A stretch of DNA of 64,000 nucleotides. Source: Eudromia elegans (taxonomy: Eukaryota; Chordata; Aves; Tinamiformes; Tinamidae). A program made the position numbers and the translations under genes. The stretch is from assembly GCA_003342815.1 (NCBI GenBank), contig PTEX01000231.1:896711-960710 (forward strand), in the 5' to 3' direction. Each line of letters opens with the position of its first letter. Positions within the stretch are counted from its first letter, which is position 1. Shown in pieces: positions 35,990-49,498 of this stretch. The notes below the pieces were generated by a model. The model did no database searches. It was not told the DNA's origin and saw nothing but the letters and a program-made list of their open reading frames with translations.

Positions 35990-38757
35990 GTCAGGTTTCG
36001 TGTATCTCTAACTGCCAGATGAACTGCTGGGAAACTGCAAAACTTTCCTTCTTTCTGATTTGGGGGCGTAGACACTTTACAAGGTTGTCTCCTGACAGTG
36101 GTTCATTCATCAGATACACTTGTGGTGTATCTTCTTCTGCAGGGTGTCCTTTCTGTCTTGTTCTTTTTTCCTTTTTTTTTTTCCTATGTGCTGAAAACAG
36201 ACACCTTGACTTTAAATCACTAGCCATATCCTAAGTATTTTCGTCCTTTGCATTTTCCTTTCAACTAGATGGTCATGTTAACTTAACTAGCTGGTGATAT
36301 TTTAATTTCTGTGGTTGGTCTGCTCATTGCCTGATGATGAGTGCTAAGCTATTCATACAGCATCAGATATGAAGAGGGGAAAAACTGCAGCAATAATTAG
36401 ACAAGAAGCAGTAATGGATGGGTTGTTTACATTTGCTAGGTCACTAATCCCCATTACAGTCATGAATAACAAAAACATCCTGTTTTGAAATTGGCAGCAA
36501 TCTGTGTGTTTTGGGGTGTTTTTTTCTTTTTTTTTTTTTTTTTAAGTTGCCCAATTTCTTTTTAGGGAACTGTAAAAACATCAGAAATCTTCATGTCTCG
36601 AATAATTGTTGCTAAAATACATTTCAGGAAGTTTCTGACCCAGAGGCTTAGGTAGCTTTGAAGACAATTTTTCCCCTCAGAGGATATCTTAGCATGAATT
36701 GCAATGCTAATATGCTTCACTGCCTGAAGCACATGCTGCATGTTGTTGTTTTTTAAGAACTAGGCAGCCTGAGCTAACGCGAAGTGCTTCTGTAGGATTT
36801 ACAAAGCGAGCAGTGCAACCTAAGTTTGTTGTTATAAAATGCAAAATATGCGTTTCACTTAGTTTCTTGGTGTTCGTTAGTACTTTCTTATGGTTCAGCA
36901 CTCCCAATTGAACCATTTTGAAGGTAAAAGTGGAAAAAAAAGCTTTTTCCTATCATGTAGTCATACTGTAACTATTTTAGACTATGCATTAGTGAAACAT
37001 CTGGGGAGAGGGGGAAATGGCCTTCCTTCGACATTGGCCTTAGGATGTTTGTTTGATTGTAGAAAAATCACAGAGTCACAGAGCAAATGAACAACAACCT
37101 GATCCTGAAAAAGCCTATGGATCCTGTGATCCAGCAGACCTCCTGGGAACAGCTGTTTGGTTATCAGAGTACTGTGGGGTGATTACAAGACCTTCTGTGA
37201 CCTGGAGGGATTGTACCTGTGAATTCTAACTTTCTGGCTGAGAGTTAGCTTCTAAGAAAGCACCCAGCTGGAGAGCAGCCAAGGAACATAATGCANGTGT
37301 AACACATGGAATCAGGCTTTTCTGGGGTTGTATACACGGTGCATAGGGGTTGTTTGAGTGTGTTTGTGCATTGTGAACCCTACAGAGCCTCTTATTCTGC
37401 TAGCATTTAGGTAGCTCAATTATGCAGAACTCTTGCATTAATTGAGCCAGGAGCTGAATTTCACCCCCTGAGAATAAAGCCGTTACACACTTTGCAGTGT
37501 TCTGTCACTTCCTATTTGTGAAATATCCAAATGAACCGATTTTACTTACAGCAGTCTGTTTAGTTTTTCTTTAATTGGAAGGCAGGCTGAAAAGTTACAT
37601 GTTGCACAAAGACGCCGATAAAGTCCAATTTGTGAAGAGAACATCAAAGTAAATACTGTGACATTCAGGTTTTCGTTTTTCCACTGAATGAGTGGAATGT
37701 TGCCATGACTGCGTAAATAAGTTAATGCAAAACATTTTCACAGACTATTTTCCAAAGCTTTTTTTTTTTCAATTAAAAATTTAAAACACTCTCTTCCTGT
37801 CATTTTTTTAATTTAAAAAAATCCATCCCGCCCACTCTCAAAGTGGTTCTCTTCCCACTTCAAGGCAGGAATTCCAAGTGACTTCATTTGAAGCTAATGT
37901 CTCATTTTCTCCTTGCTTTTATTCTTTAAGACTTGGGAACTAAATCCAAGGCCGTCCAAGTGAATGGGAATATTTCCACTGATGTCAGAGACTTGGGATC
38001 AGGCTAGTAAAGAGAAGACAGGCGAGGCAGCCTGTAGTTCTTGTCTCTGTAACCCTGACAAGAAAATAGGCAATTTGGGCGTTTGTATGCAGTGACATCT
38101 GACCAGACTTCACCTGCTTTTCTGCAGTTAGTAGCTTGCTGGAAATGGAGATCTGGCCCCGTATTATGGCAAGAAACATAAACTCTTTTTTTGGTGTTAG
38201 AGTGGATTTGAGGCAACAGTAAAAGTACATGATCTGGCCACATGACATAAATCCATTTTCTCTGAGGAGTGTAAATAGGATGCAGACAGAGGGATTAGAT
38301 TGCACTGTATTAGGATGACACTGAGAAAAGAAGCATGCAGCCCATATTTTGGGAAATTGCTAGAGAGTAAAATTTTATAAACACTGGAATAATCTTCAAA
38401 GGGAAGCGTCAGAGTCCTGTTTTCTGGTAGAAAAATCTAGATCAAAAATTTACTGTTATATTTTGTGAGGAGAGTAATATTGTCCACAGGAAAGAATAAA
38501 GATGTCAAAATAGATCTTTCTCTTTTTTTTTTTTTTTTTCTAATTCCAGCATAAGCAGTCGCTGAATACGTGCCCTCTGTAATTCATTGCTGATGGATAG
38601 TGGGGGAAAAAAAGAAGAGGAAACCACTGAATGCTTAAAACTTTCTTTCTCATTGCAGCACAGTTCAACTTTATGTTCTCCTGCTGACTCTTGGGGTAAG
38701 GGTGCTACAGTAGTGGTATTCCCTGTGGATTAGTGATAGCTGGGAACGTCCTTCATA

Positions 38758-39545
38758 TGGGATCACAGGATAACTCAAGTTGGCAAGAGGCCCCGAGAGG
38801 TCTGTAGTCCAGGCTCCTGCTCAAAGCAAGGTCAGCAGTGAGGTCAGATGAGGTTGCTCAGGGCTTTGTCAGGGCCTTAGAAATCCCTGAATTTTCTCCA
38901 AAATGGAGACTACACAATCTCCCCGGGCAAATTATTACACTGCTTGACTGTCCTTGTTGGGGGGGGGGGGGGGAAAGATTCCTAATTTTCCAGGCCGTAT
39001 CTCTCCCTTCAGTGTAGGCCTGCCCTCTCTTCTCCTCCTGCCATGTGCTGCTGAGGAGCCTGGCTGTGTCTCCTTGATAACCTCTTTGTAGGTCCTGGGG
39101 GCTGCTGTTAGGCCCCCCCAAAGCCTTATCTTTCCCAGGCTGGACAAGCTCTCTTAGCCTTTCCTGACCATCTTAGTGGCTTTCTGCTGAACATGCTTCC
39201 ATTTAATGTTGCCTGTGCTGTATTAGGGAGACCAGAACTGGACATGGTGTCTGGATATGCTCACCAAAGTGTTCAGTACAGGGAGATGGTCACTTCTTTT
39301 GATCTTCAGGCTGTTTTTCTGCTAATACAGCCTTAAGTCCCATAGGGATTTTGCAGCCTCATCCCAGGGCCTTTTCTGCACAGCTGCTCTCTATCCAGGC
39401 AGTCTCCAGCCCACATCACTGCAGGGGGCTCTTTCTCCTCTGGTGCAGGACTTTGTGTTTGTCCTTGTTAAGATTCTTTAGGTTCCTATGGCTCCTTCCT
39501 CCAGTCTCACCCCTGTGACAGTCCTGTTGTAACTGGCCTGCAGGT
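38758..39545 (-). mobile_element. Old CR1 LINE fragment (antisense)
   Basis: The + strand begins GATCACAGGATAACTCAAGTTGG and runs through CTCAAAGCAAGGTCAGC, CACTGCTTGACTGTCC and CCAGAACTGGACA to TGTTTGTCCTTGTTAAGA. This is the standard antisense order from the 3' end into ORF2 of an older avian CR1 subfamily. It is diverged, has no ORF, and is interrupted by a 15-base G run at 38959-38973. The 5' boundary near 39545 is approximate. Confidence 0.85.
38959..38973. repeat. Poly(G) run, 15 bases
   Basis: Fifteen consecutive G residues inside the old CR1 copy. Such runs are prone to length error in sequencing and can form quadruplex-like structures in combination. Confidence 0.9.
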
Positions 39546-41145
39546 AGAGCATGACCCATGTACCATCAACCAGCTCAGATACAGGAATATTTGTGGGACA
39601 GAGTTAGGTAAGTATTCCCATGCTCTTCTAGTCTGGTCATGGGAAGTGGCTGGTTCCGTCTGCATGCAAGTGGAGACGTCAGGCTGAGCTGCAGTTGTTA
39701 CAGCAGAGCTGATTCAGCTGTCTAAAGACAGTCCCAGTGTAGATTTGCTTTGTGTGCAACATTGGTGGTCTCTTTGGAAGGTTGCTGTCTTCCGTGCAGC
39801 CCAGATTTTTAGCATGCAATAAAATGCAAGGGAAAGTCTGTATTGAAATGTAAGCTCCCTCTCCGAGCTGCAGCATAACTCCTCTCTCCAAAAAGCTGGA
39901 GCACTTAACCTGAAACTCAAACCTGGCTCCTTCATGTATTCTAAAGGTTGTGCTACAAAGCAAAATTAAAAGCTTTTGACAGAGGCCTGGGGTGGCAGAA
40001 GCAAGAGAGAGTTCATTCTGTCTCAAGTGTGTGTTCACAAATAAATCATGCATGTTACACATGCAAACTCTTGATCCAGCAGTAGTTTACCTCCTCAGGA
40101 GCTCAGCAGGTCAAACCCCTTGTGGGGCATCAGTAAGTGCTGTGAGTCTGGGGTTTGCATGCCCTGGTGATAAAGGACTGTGGTGTGGAGCTGTGTAAGT
40201 GCTGAGGTGCTTTCTTGGAAAACAAACTAAAAAGAATACAAGAATGTCAAGTAAAATGAGCACTTAACCAGCAAGTGCATTAGTGGGCATTAGTTTGACA
40301 ATGGCAGAGTTGCATTCAACTCTTTCCCTTCAAATAATCTTTTACCAATTGCATAAAAGACTAAATTTTGGTTTTTTTCTTGTTAAAAGACTTTTTATTG
40401 TTTTTTTAAAAAAGCAAAGCAGTCTATGTACTCATTTTGATTTGAACACTACAATTTACACTAGTTTCTGCATGAAAAATGGTTTGCACAGCTAATAGGG
40501 TATCAGCTTCATTTTATAGATCAAGCTTAGCTTTAAGTTTTAAAAAAGAAAAAGCTTCCTCCCTTTCACATGTTATTTGATACTCGGTGCAACTTCAAAA
40601 CATTGCACCCTGCAGCCACATTGATTAATAACCTTATCTCCTCCTGGCCACATAATTTATCACTTGCCTTCATCTCCTAAAGCAGATGCTGTAAAGTCTA
40701 TTTCGTGCCGTACTTTAATCCTTTGAAGACCAGTGTGAAAGATCAAAGATGAAAGAAAATTGGCTTATCATTCTGGTTTAAAACAGCTCTGTTGACAGTA
40801 AATAATTATGGAAGTAAAATTCTGATAGAAAATGCATAAAACATTAGTTGCATATTAAGATTTGATTAGCAAAACTAAAAATTTGGATCAGTCACAGATC
40901 GGTCCCCGTCATGGCGTTGGATTCTGGGCTCAGGAGCCAGAAGCCCGGGTGTCCGTGGCCTTTGCTGCTGCAGCCTGAGAACAGCCTGTTTCGGTCTAGC
41001 GGTGAGGAAGGCACAGGCTCGGGTCATTGTACAAATCCATAAGGGTCCTGTCTTGAAACGGCTTTTCCTCTTTTTTTCCTTTGGGGCTTTTCCAGGATCC
41101 AAATTCTAGAAGGGGGGGTGAAGAGGCGTTGGGGAAGACTTGACA

Positions 41146-41193
41146 AAGTGCAACTTTCATTTGAGTATTAAGTGCAACTTTCACTTGAGTATT
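41146..41193. repeat. 24-bp tandem duplication
   Basis: Two adjacent 24-base copies, 41146-41169 and 41170-41193, differ at a single position (T versus C near the middle). Both contain AAGTGCAACTTTCA and TTGAGTATT. It is a recent local duplication in METTL24 intron 4. Confidence 0.92.
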
Positions 41194-42189
41194 AACATTT
41201 CTGAATGTCATCAAATGCAGTACTGCTGAGATCTGATACAATTCCAGTTTTGGAGAATGCAATGAGAAGCAAATTCCCCCGACCTACAAGAAGCACTTCT
41301 CTCAGAAGAGCCAGATGAAATTTTTGGAACACTCAGAGAACTAACACTTGGTTTTCACTTTTCTAGCTCAGTTTCCTGGCAGAGAGTTATTTCAACAGCT
41401 CAGACTGGACATTTGGAGTCACTTTCTTACTTAAGAAGGCACCGTACAGATCCGTATGTACTGCAGGTTGGTAGCTGCAGGGCATCACAGTCTGTCACTG
41501 TGGTGGGCAGCAGCACGTATTGGCTGTAGTGATGTACAGTGTGTGTATTTGGCCTCTTGTTTCGTCAGCAGTTAGTAGGAAGACACTAGCAGATGTGGCC
41601 TGAGCCGCAGGGATGATACATGCTTGTGTGCGAGATGCACAAGTTGCTGAGAAAGGGAGAGGGTGTGGGGCAAAGCTGGCTCCCGTGCCTGATTCCCGTG
41701 CCGATTTCCAGGCTGAAAGGGAGAGTGCCAGAGATAACATCAGGCGAGCAAGCTAGAAAACATAAAGCCAATATTTTGTTAAGTCATCCCATTAAAGTGA
41801 AAACTCAGAAGCGCAGGAGAGCGTGTTAATCAACACTTCGCGTCTGCCCCTAGCTCGGTAATTTGATTTATGAGCTCAGGCAGGACTTACTGCCCCTAGC
41901 AGGCAGTGAGTCCCTTTGAGGGGCTGTTTGTACACGCCGGGCCAAGTTCGGCCTCGGTGCAACATGAGCGATTGCTTTGGAGTTCCACCAGGGCTGAAAT
42001 TTGAGTGCTGATTGTTGCCATGTGTGAGCCTGAGCCTGCCTCTTGCAGCAGCATCTGGGAGCTAACGGGATCTACTCCTGCTGGTGAGTATTAAGTGGAA
42101 GTGCAGATGTTTCCGGTTGCAGTTAGAAATTGTACCCCTTTAAACAAGTAATGGTTGCCCCTGAGTAAACTACAGGATTTCTTTCATGG

Positions 42190-42231
42190 ATATGTATGTA
42201 TATATATTTTTGTTTGTTTGTTTGTTTTAGT
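42190..42231. repeat. TATG/TA then TTTG microsatellite
   Basis: TATGTATGTATATATAT followed by four TTTG units. It is a compound simple repeat within METTL24 intron 4. Confidence 0.8.
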
Positions 42232-42963
42232 GGTGAAAATGAAATCTAGGGGGTAGTTTCTCAGTTTGTGCTTAGTCATCCAGCATTTTAATCATAACTA
42301 GACCAAAGATTTTGGCTGCAGGCAGAAGTGGGCTTGACAGCCCCCTGGTTCTGGAAGCGGAGCATTTTTGACGTTGATTTCCTGCTCACCACCTCTCCTG
42401 CTGCCTGTATCATGGGCAGGAATTGCATCATGCACTTTTCTGCAAGGCTTTCTCTTGGTGCCTTCCACTCCCTTTTACCTTCTTTAAATTCCTCCCTCCT
42501 CCTTCACCAGGAGTGTTTCCCAAGATACTACTCAGAATAGAGATACTGCTAAGAGGAGTGGTCTTACTAGGAAGCAACCTGGAGATGCTGTTTAGTGTGC
42601 AAGTATCAGGCACGCAGGGAAGACCTTTTAATGATGGCTTTCACTGGGTATAGGGCAATTCATAGCCTTTTCTTTCTCTAGGAAAAGGGCTAATTCAGTG
42701 CCTGAATTGTAGTGAAAATATTTCATTATTGAAAAAAAAAATCAAAACATGTTTATGTTTGGAAAAAAGTGAAGAAAAAAATAGTCTTTTTCCCTGCCTT
42801 TTTGTTGTTATTAAGGAAATCTCTTCAGAAAAATTAGATATTCAAAATTTTTTCCCCCTCTAGCTTTACTAGCAGACTGCACAAGCTGCATTCCATTCCT
42901 GGCACGATTCAATGCCTGAATAAGCCATCCATCTTTTTCACCTTCTTTTCAACACTAGCATGC

Positions 42964-42984
42964 CACGGCTTCGTTGAAGCCGTG
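42964..42984. repeat. Short perfect hairpin, 9-bp stem and 3-base loop
   Basis: CACGGCTTC (42964-42972), a GTT loop, then GAAGCCGTG (42976-42984). The stem is GC-rich and perfectly paired, but it lacks the T-tract of a terminator and the length of a microRNA precursor. Its function is unknown. Confidence 0.85.
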
Positions 42985-45900
42985 AAATGTGTTGAGAGCA
43001 GGGGCTGCGCTCCCGGCAGCACCGTGGAGTCGTCACGGGTGCATTGCTTCCGGAGGCAGCCACTTGCTCCCAGTCCCTGCCTCTCACTGAAGCCGGGATT
43101 CAGCAGGAGTCTCGGGAATGCCTCTTGCCTCACGCAGACAGGGTGACAGTGGGTACAAGACGCAGGGCACCTGCAGAGTTCAGACCTGTGTGCGTGCTCC
43201 CCAGTTAGCCTGCTTTGCTCCATTATCACTGACTTAAATGCAGTAGTAACATGGGCATGTATAGTTTTAACTTAGCCAAGGTGTTGGATGTTTTCTCAGA
43301 ATGGTTGTAATATAACATTAACTTTGCAAGAATCAAGAGCAAATTCCTTTCCACAGGGAGGTGCTGCTTTCTCCACCACCCATTTTTCTCACCATTTGTA
43401 GGGACTAATTGACATTTGCCAGTTCTTAAGATAAATTTCCTTTCCAGAGCACTTAGAAGCTCCTTTAAAAAAAGGTAGATGTCCATTATTTTTTGTCACA
43501 TTTGTCTCCAATTTCTGGTAGAAATCAGCAATGAGCATGTTTCCTCTTCTCTATAGCTTCTTTTCATCAGGGTTGGACGTTTCTTGTCTGAGTACTTTGA
43601 TCTTAGCATCTGCATTCTTTCTGCTGTCGTTTTACTTCTAATGGCAACTTAAAGAATCCCTCCTGTTCTCAGAGATCTGAAATACAGAGCTCAATGCCAC
43701 AGAAACTCTCCTTTTCACCTCCCTTTTGCCCATTTGAGATGAAATCTGAGATTCTTGCAAGCAGTGGTGGGCTCCTGAGGATGTTCCTTGTTCTGCTCCA
43801 CGTGTTTCCAGGAACGAGCTGCCTTTTCCCTGCCCTCGCTGCGAGCAAAGCAGGAGTGGGCAGACACACAGTGGCTGCGGGAGCAGAAGAGGAGCAGGTG
43901 GCACTTTGGACTAGAAGTGGAGGGAAACTAATCCTATGGAGGCTTCAGTCTTGAAGGAGCTCAGTGCTCTGGCTAGTGCAGACGAGAACCGCATCCTCTG
44001 TCGGGTTTGTTTGGTGCTACCCTGTTATATATGATACTGTTCTGTAGCAGCAGTTATTCTAGGTGTGCTGAACATTTTCTGCAGATGGGACTTGGAGCCC
44101 TCTCTTCAGTTACTTATATTTTGCAGCCTCCTGTGGGCACTATATTAATCAAGGACAGCAGAGGGTCTTGCAGCTGGAAGGCTGCGTGTTAACACGCCAC
44201 CATTTTTCAGCAGTCTGAGTCCTTTCCTCTCCCCTTTTATAGGATGAATTACTGCTCAGCTATTTGCTTTCTGCTGAAAACCTCCCATGCTGACTGCTTT
44301 TGTCTCGGCCCGTCACCACATTTCTAACACGTTTGTCTGCTGCTGGCTTTCACCTCTAGTAAGAAACAGATAACATTACATTTTGTTAGCACAGAGCTGG
44401 GTTTCTCTGCCCATGCCTAATGCTGGAGCAGCATAAACAAACTACAAGTGTTTGTTCCCCCTCAGTGAAGGGGCTTGCGGGTCCAGTGTACGGCATTTAA
44501 TTCTTCTGAGTAAACATCCGTTCCCACAGGCGTCCAGCAGAGTCTGGCATAAAACATCAAAAGAAGGGAAATGAAAGGATTTTTCCCCTTCACAGAGACG
44601 AGACGCTGGAAGGTTCCCCCGTGAGACGAGAGGGCTGAGCGCGCGCTTTGCACAAGGGCTGCGTGCTCAGCCCGGCTGCGCACGTTGCTGTCGCTCACCC
44701 AGGCGGGCTGGGGGGGAGGGTTTTTGTTTGTTTTTTGTTTTTCTGCTGTGGGAGAATTGCAGTTTTCCAGAGGTCTGTGTGCACTATACTAGCCTCGGTG
44801 GGTGAAGCTCTTGCTGCTGACTAGGCTGGTGCATGATTGAGCCTGGAGTTGCTAGTGCTCCTGTGTGAGAGCTCTCCCACTCGGGCCCACCGGCCGTCAT
44901 GCTGAGGCACCCGGGGTGGTGATGGAGGAGTTGGGCAACCAGCAAACCCCACGCTCTTGTCGAAGCCCACGCTAATGGAAGCGGGAGCAGTGGCGTTCGG
45001 AGCAGGGCCCCACGCTTGGGGGCTCTTGGCCCTGGTGAGGAGCTCCCTGAGCAGGGTGCTGAAGAGCCCCCGTGTCATCACAGTAGTTCTTCACCCCCTT
45101 TCCTCTGAGAAAGGGCTGGTTTGAGCACTGCTGCCACTCGAGGTGGGTGGCCTGTTGGCTACTCTGGAGGCTCCTCTCTGTTTAAGGAGACTGGGGGCCA
45201 AGACCCAAATGGTCAGGTCTTTGGGGAGGAGCAGCTCATGGCCCTCAGCGCCATCTGCTTATAGTGACTGCCTGCTCCACATTAAGGATTTGCAGATCCT
45301 GTTCTCTGAGTCACTCTGTGGGAACCCTGATCTTCCTAAATAGCCAGGCTAAGCAAGATGTTAAGCAGAGTAGCTCAAGTTTTAAGGTCATTATAGCTTA
45401 ATGCTAACTAAACCCATCAACCCTATCCAAAAATCAATTTAGGTTTGAGATGTATGTGATTTATGTCCAGGAGATGATTAACAAGAGCTGCCTTCTGGTT
45501 CAGTGCCCAGTGTGAGCTACGGTGGGAGTGTGCCAAGAGCTAATGTCATGGTGAAGAAAGAAGAACGTGCATGAGGATGGGAAAGCAACAGGTGAAATGA
45601 GGCAGCTTCCTGACCAAGTGCAGGCAGGGAGAAGAAAAATAAGGCCATGCTGCTAGGTTGATCTCCCAAAGCAGCGGGCAGTTTGTCCAAAGGTTATTTC
45701 TTTGGTAACTGGCATCACTTACTAGGGCTGGGCTGTGGGCTTTGCTTTTTTCCCTGGCAAGTTTTCACATAGGAATGGCTTCCAGGGGAACGGTGTATGC
45801 AAAATCTCTCAGCATCAGAGGCTGACAGAAGCAGTAGAGAATGAAAGTGCCAGGTCTCCTGAAAGCTGGAGCTCTCTGGCCATGGCCGGGAGTTGCTCAC

Positions 45901-48900
45901 CCAGCATGAGTTCACTCTGCAAGGGGGCCCTAGGGCAGCCTGCACTCTCACCTTCCATCACATCCACTGGAGGATGAAAGACTTCTCCATCTGTGCCAGG
46001 ACTGGAGGATCCATAATAGGAGCAAAGCTTGTGCTCACTCACTATGGACTGGCTGTTCAGTGGTGTGTATATCAGATAAGTGACATTGATGGGATAGTTT
46101 TGCCCTTTACTGTGAGAAAGACCAAAGACTGGGTAAACACCAAGCTACAGAAACTGGCGTTACGGTTTTCTTGCTTGAAAACATGCCTGTGCTGACACTT
46201 TAGGAGCTGATAATCCCAAATGGCATGTTTGTCCTGGTTATTCTGAAGAGCAGCATGGAGAGGGGGTGCAAAAATATGTGGGAAGGAAGGAGGTAATTTA
46301 AGAGAAGTGCTGCTCTTTTTGAAGCAGGGTGAGAGCCACGGGCTGGATACCACTGGTTGGGGTGACTGGTTATCCTCCTGATTTCAGTATCCAGATGCTC
46401 TGATCACGACCACAGCAGTGCCCATCTCCCCAGTGGATGAATCAGAGCTGAGGTGCTTTCCAATCCCATGGATTAGCAGGACTGTGAGGAGAGAGGCTTT
46501 TGCCAGTCCTCGGGAGCACAGTTTGCTGCTAGGCTACGTGCTGTCCTGCCTGCCACCTGTTACAGCCTCAGTGCAGGATGAAAGATGGCTTGAAATACAA
46601 GCGGTTGCCTGCCAGCAAGGAGGGGCAGGGGCTGCCCTTTGAAAGGAAAGGCCAGGGAAGAAGCAGTATCATGCTGAATGATTGCAAAAGCACTCAAGAG
46701 CCACCTTTTAACCAGCTTATTATTTGCAAAGTTGTTTACTACGGCAATATGAAATATGCCGTTTTTTCCCCCAGAGTTTTATCTGGTGAAAATACAGGCT
46801 TAGTGGAGTGGGGAGAGGAAAAGCAGCCAGGTCAAAAGGCAGAGTTCATTTTGCTCTGAAGCTGATAGGAATGCAGCAGCTCAGCATCGTGGGAGCAGAG
46901 CAAAGGTTGGGTGTCTTGCAGCCTGATTTCTGACAAAACCCGCAGTCTGGCCTGGGCTTCAGAAGGACCCTGCCGTTCTGAGCTCTCCTCTGCTCTGACA
47001 CCAGATCCCGTGTCGCTGTGCCCGGTGCAGCGCTGACGAGGGACGGGGTTGCTGCCTGCCTGACCTGCCGCGCGGCTGCTGTTCCCGCCTTCACTGGTGG
47101 CTGCTTCCACATGCTGCGCCGGCGCTGGAAGTAATTCAACTAAATCACTTCCTCCGGCTCCTTACTCTCAATTGACTTGTCTCCACGGGGAGCTCTGAGC
47201 GGTGCCCACAGGGCACTGCATAGCCTGAAAAATCCCCATTAACCCTGGTATCGCAGAAGCCATCAAGGCAAACGCAACCCCACTGTCTGCTGGAGTGAAT
47301 GGTGCCCAGTTGTAACAGGCTGATACCCTAAAAAGCAGAAATGAGCCTCTGTGCAGCGCGTGGTTGCCTCCACTGACTAACCCTCTTCCTTTAGAGCTGC
47401 TCTGTGTGCTGCGCACGCCGGGGGGGCTGCCTGGTTCTGTGGTGCAGCCGGTGCTGCAGTCGCTGCAGTGTTTTCAAGGGAGCTAAATGCTGAGAGGACA
47501 AATAACCCCCCTTTTGGACTTCTCGGTGATAACCTGGTTAATTCAGACTGCTCAGTTTTTGCAGTCTTTTTTTTTTTTTCCTCTTATTTTGGATCAGAAA
47601 CATAGGAAATATTTTGTCAGCACTCATATGATTCATAAGTTGAAGTATCCCTATAAGAGCTTTAATGATTATTTACGTTGCATTATAAACTACATGGCTT
47701 GTGAGAGGATAGATAGAGCGTATTTCCTGCCCCTGAAGTTTGCCATGTGTCATGTTTTACCAGGAAAAGGCTGCTGTTTCTTTCCCAGCCTTTAATTCTT
47801 TTGACTCGTTTCTAGTGCTCAAGTCAGCTGTGGCGGTAGTTCCAAAAAGGCAGATCCTCAGCATCCTTGGTGACTGTCCTGACCTGTGAGAGCTGCCCCT
47901 GGTCCCCGGTCAATGAGGCTTCCTCTTGCCTGGGTGATCCTGGGGACGGGACCGCTCTGTCTAGAGGCCGTGTGATCCCCATGGGTTCCGTGTGCTGCAG
48001 GGAGCCCTGTGTAAGGAAGGACAGGCTTGGAGGAGAATGCGAGCTGGTTTCGGAGGTGTTTGGGGCAGAGCTGGAGGTCTCTTCATGCTGTTTCATATCC
48101 TTTACTGCTGACGAGCTTTTCTTAATTATGACTGTCTGAGAGTCCCTGTGGTCTTTAGTTTGCTTTGTTATCCATAGCTTTCTCATTTTCTTTAGCAAGT
48201 CAATATGTGACAGCTTTGGCGCTGGCTCTGTAGTTGATTCCTCAGTGGAAGTAACATGAAAGGAGATGAAGGCTTTGGGAACAGGCCTCTACAAGCTCCC
48301 CAGCTGCGGAACTGGAGCAGCCAGAGGCGTCACCATTTCCCAGCCCTGCCTGGATATCCTGCCTCGAAGGGAGAGAGCTCATTCCTTAGGGTCTGCTCTG
48401 TGCCTTTGGCTGAGGCAGGTGGAAAGGGAGGAAGAGCAGAGAGGCCGAGGGGCTGTGCACCTGGAAACTGCTCCCCCAGCACCATCTCCTCCTCGCAGCG
48501 ATGCATGCAGCGATTCCATGCCAACTCCGGAGGCTTTGCTAGGTCTGTGTTGCCCTTTGGGAAAGAATGCCTGGGATTTTCTTCCCTGTTGGCACTAACA
48601 AATGGAAGTTTGTTGTGGGGGCCAAGGGTCGTGAGTCCCAAACGCAAGAGCGCACAGGCGGGCTGCGTGCTGCGGCACACGGCGCTCGCTGCGCGCGCCT
48701 CTCCGTGGCGTGCTGGTTCCCGCGAGGTCTCCTCCTTTCTTTAACACCTTTCTGTTAGAAGGGAGGATCTGTCAGGAGATGCTGAGCCAGAGCCTCTTCA
48801 TCACAGAAACGCCAGCTGGGAAAGTATCCGGAGCCAGGCTTAGCCTCTGAGGGCTCCTCAGCACTGGGCTCTCAGCTGCCCCTTGCCTTGGGGCACGCTG

Positions 48901-49468
48901 ACGTTCACACACGTTTACCCTCAGCACCTGGGGCCAGCTGTGTGCCCAAAGGAATTAGAGCTCGGGATTCACAGATTTTTCTGCTGATCCTCTCGCTGGC
49001 ACTTTGACTCGATGCATCTGAAAGCTGGTAGTACATTTCTTATCAGTCAGGGTACTTAATGGTCACAGTAAGTGTGCGGGGCAGAGCTCTCCCTATGGCG
49101 AATTCCCTATCGGAGCTGCACACACTGCTGTGGAGGGGCCATTGCATGGGATAGACAGGACTTAGCGGGTTTAAGGTGCCAACTGGGACTGGTTTTAGAT
49201 GTGGCAAGGCGGCCCTGTAATGAGACCGAGTTCTGACATCCCGTGCTTTGGTAGTCTCCTGAAGAACAAACCCGTGGCCTTCCCCAGGCCCCAGTGCTGT
49301 GTAGCACCGGGTGTAGCTGCTCACTGCTGCGTTACTGTACCCTGCTCTGCAGCGCCCGCCAGAGCAGGACACTCGGCTCCCCAAAGGGGCTTCATCAGTG
49401 TAACAGGGCCTGCTGGCTGATAGCACCGCCTGCTGAAATGCTGCCACATTTCAGAGTGATTTTAGGGG

Positions 49469-49498
49469 GTTTTATTAGGGTTTTATTAGGGTTTATTT
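49469..49498. repeat. GTTTTATTAGG tandem repeat
   Basis: Two perfect 11-base units (49469-49479, 49480-49490) followed by a partial third. It looks superficially like a telomere repeat but differs from TTAGGG. Confidence 0.8.

Noticed and set aside
37066..37210. CR1-like ATCACAGAGTCACAGAG start in METTL24 intron 4
   Set aside because: It resembles the opening of antisense CR1 3' ends, but the next 100 bases do not follow the CR1 order, so I could not support it.
48256..48744. A + strand ORF of 162 codons in METTL24 intron 4
   Set aside because: It lies in a GC-rich patch with competing ORFs on both strands, without domains or exon-like splice signals in phase with METTL24.
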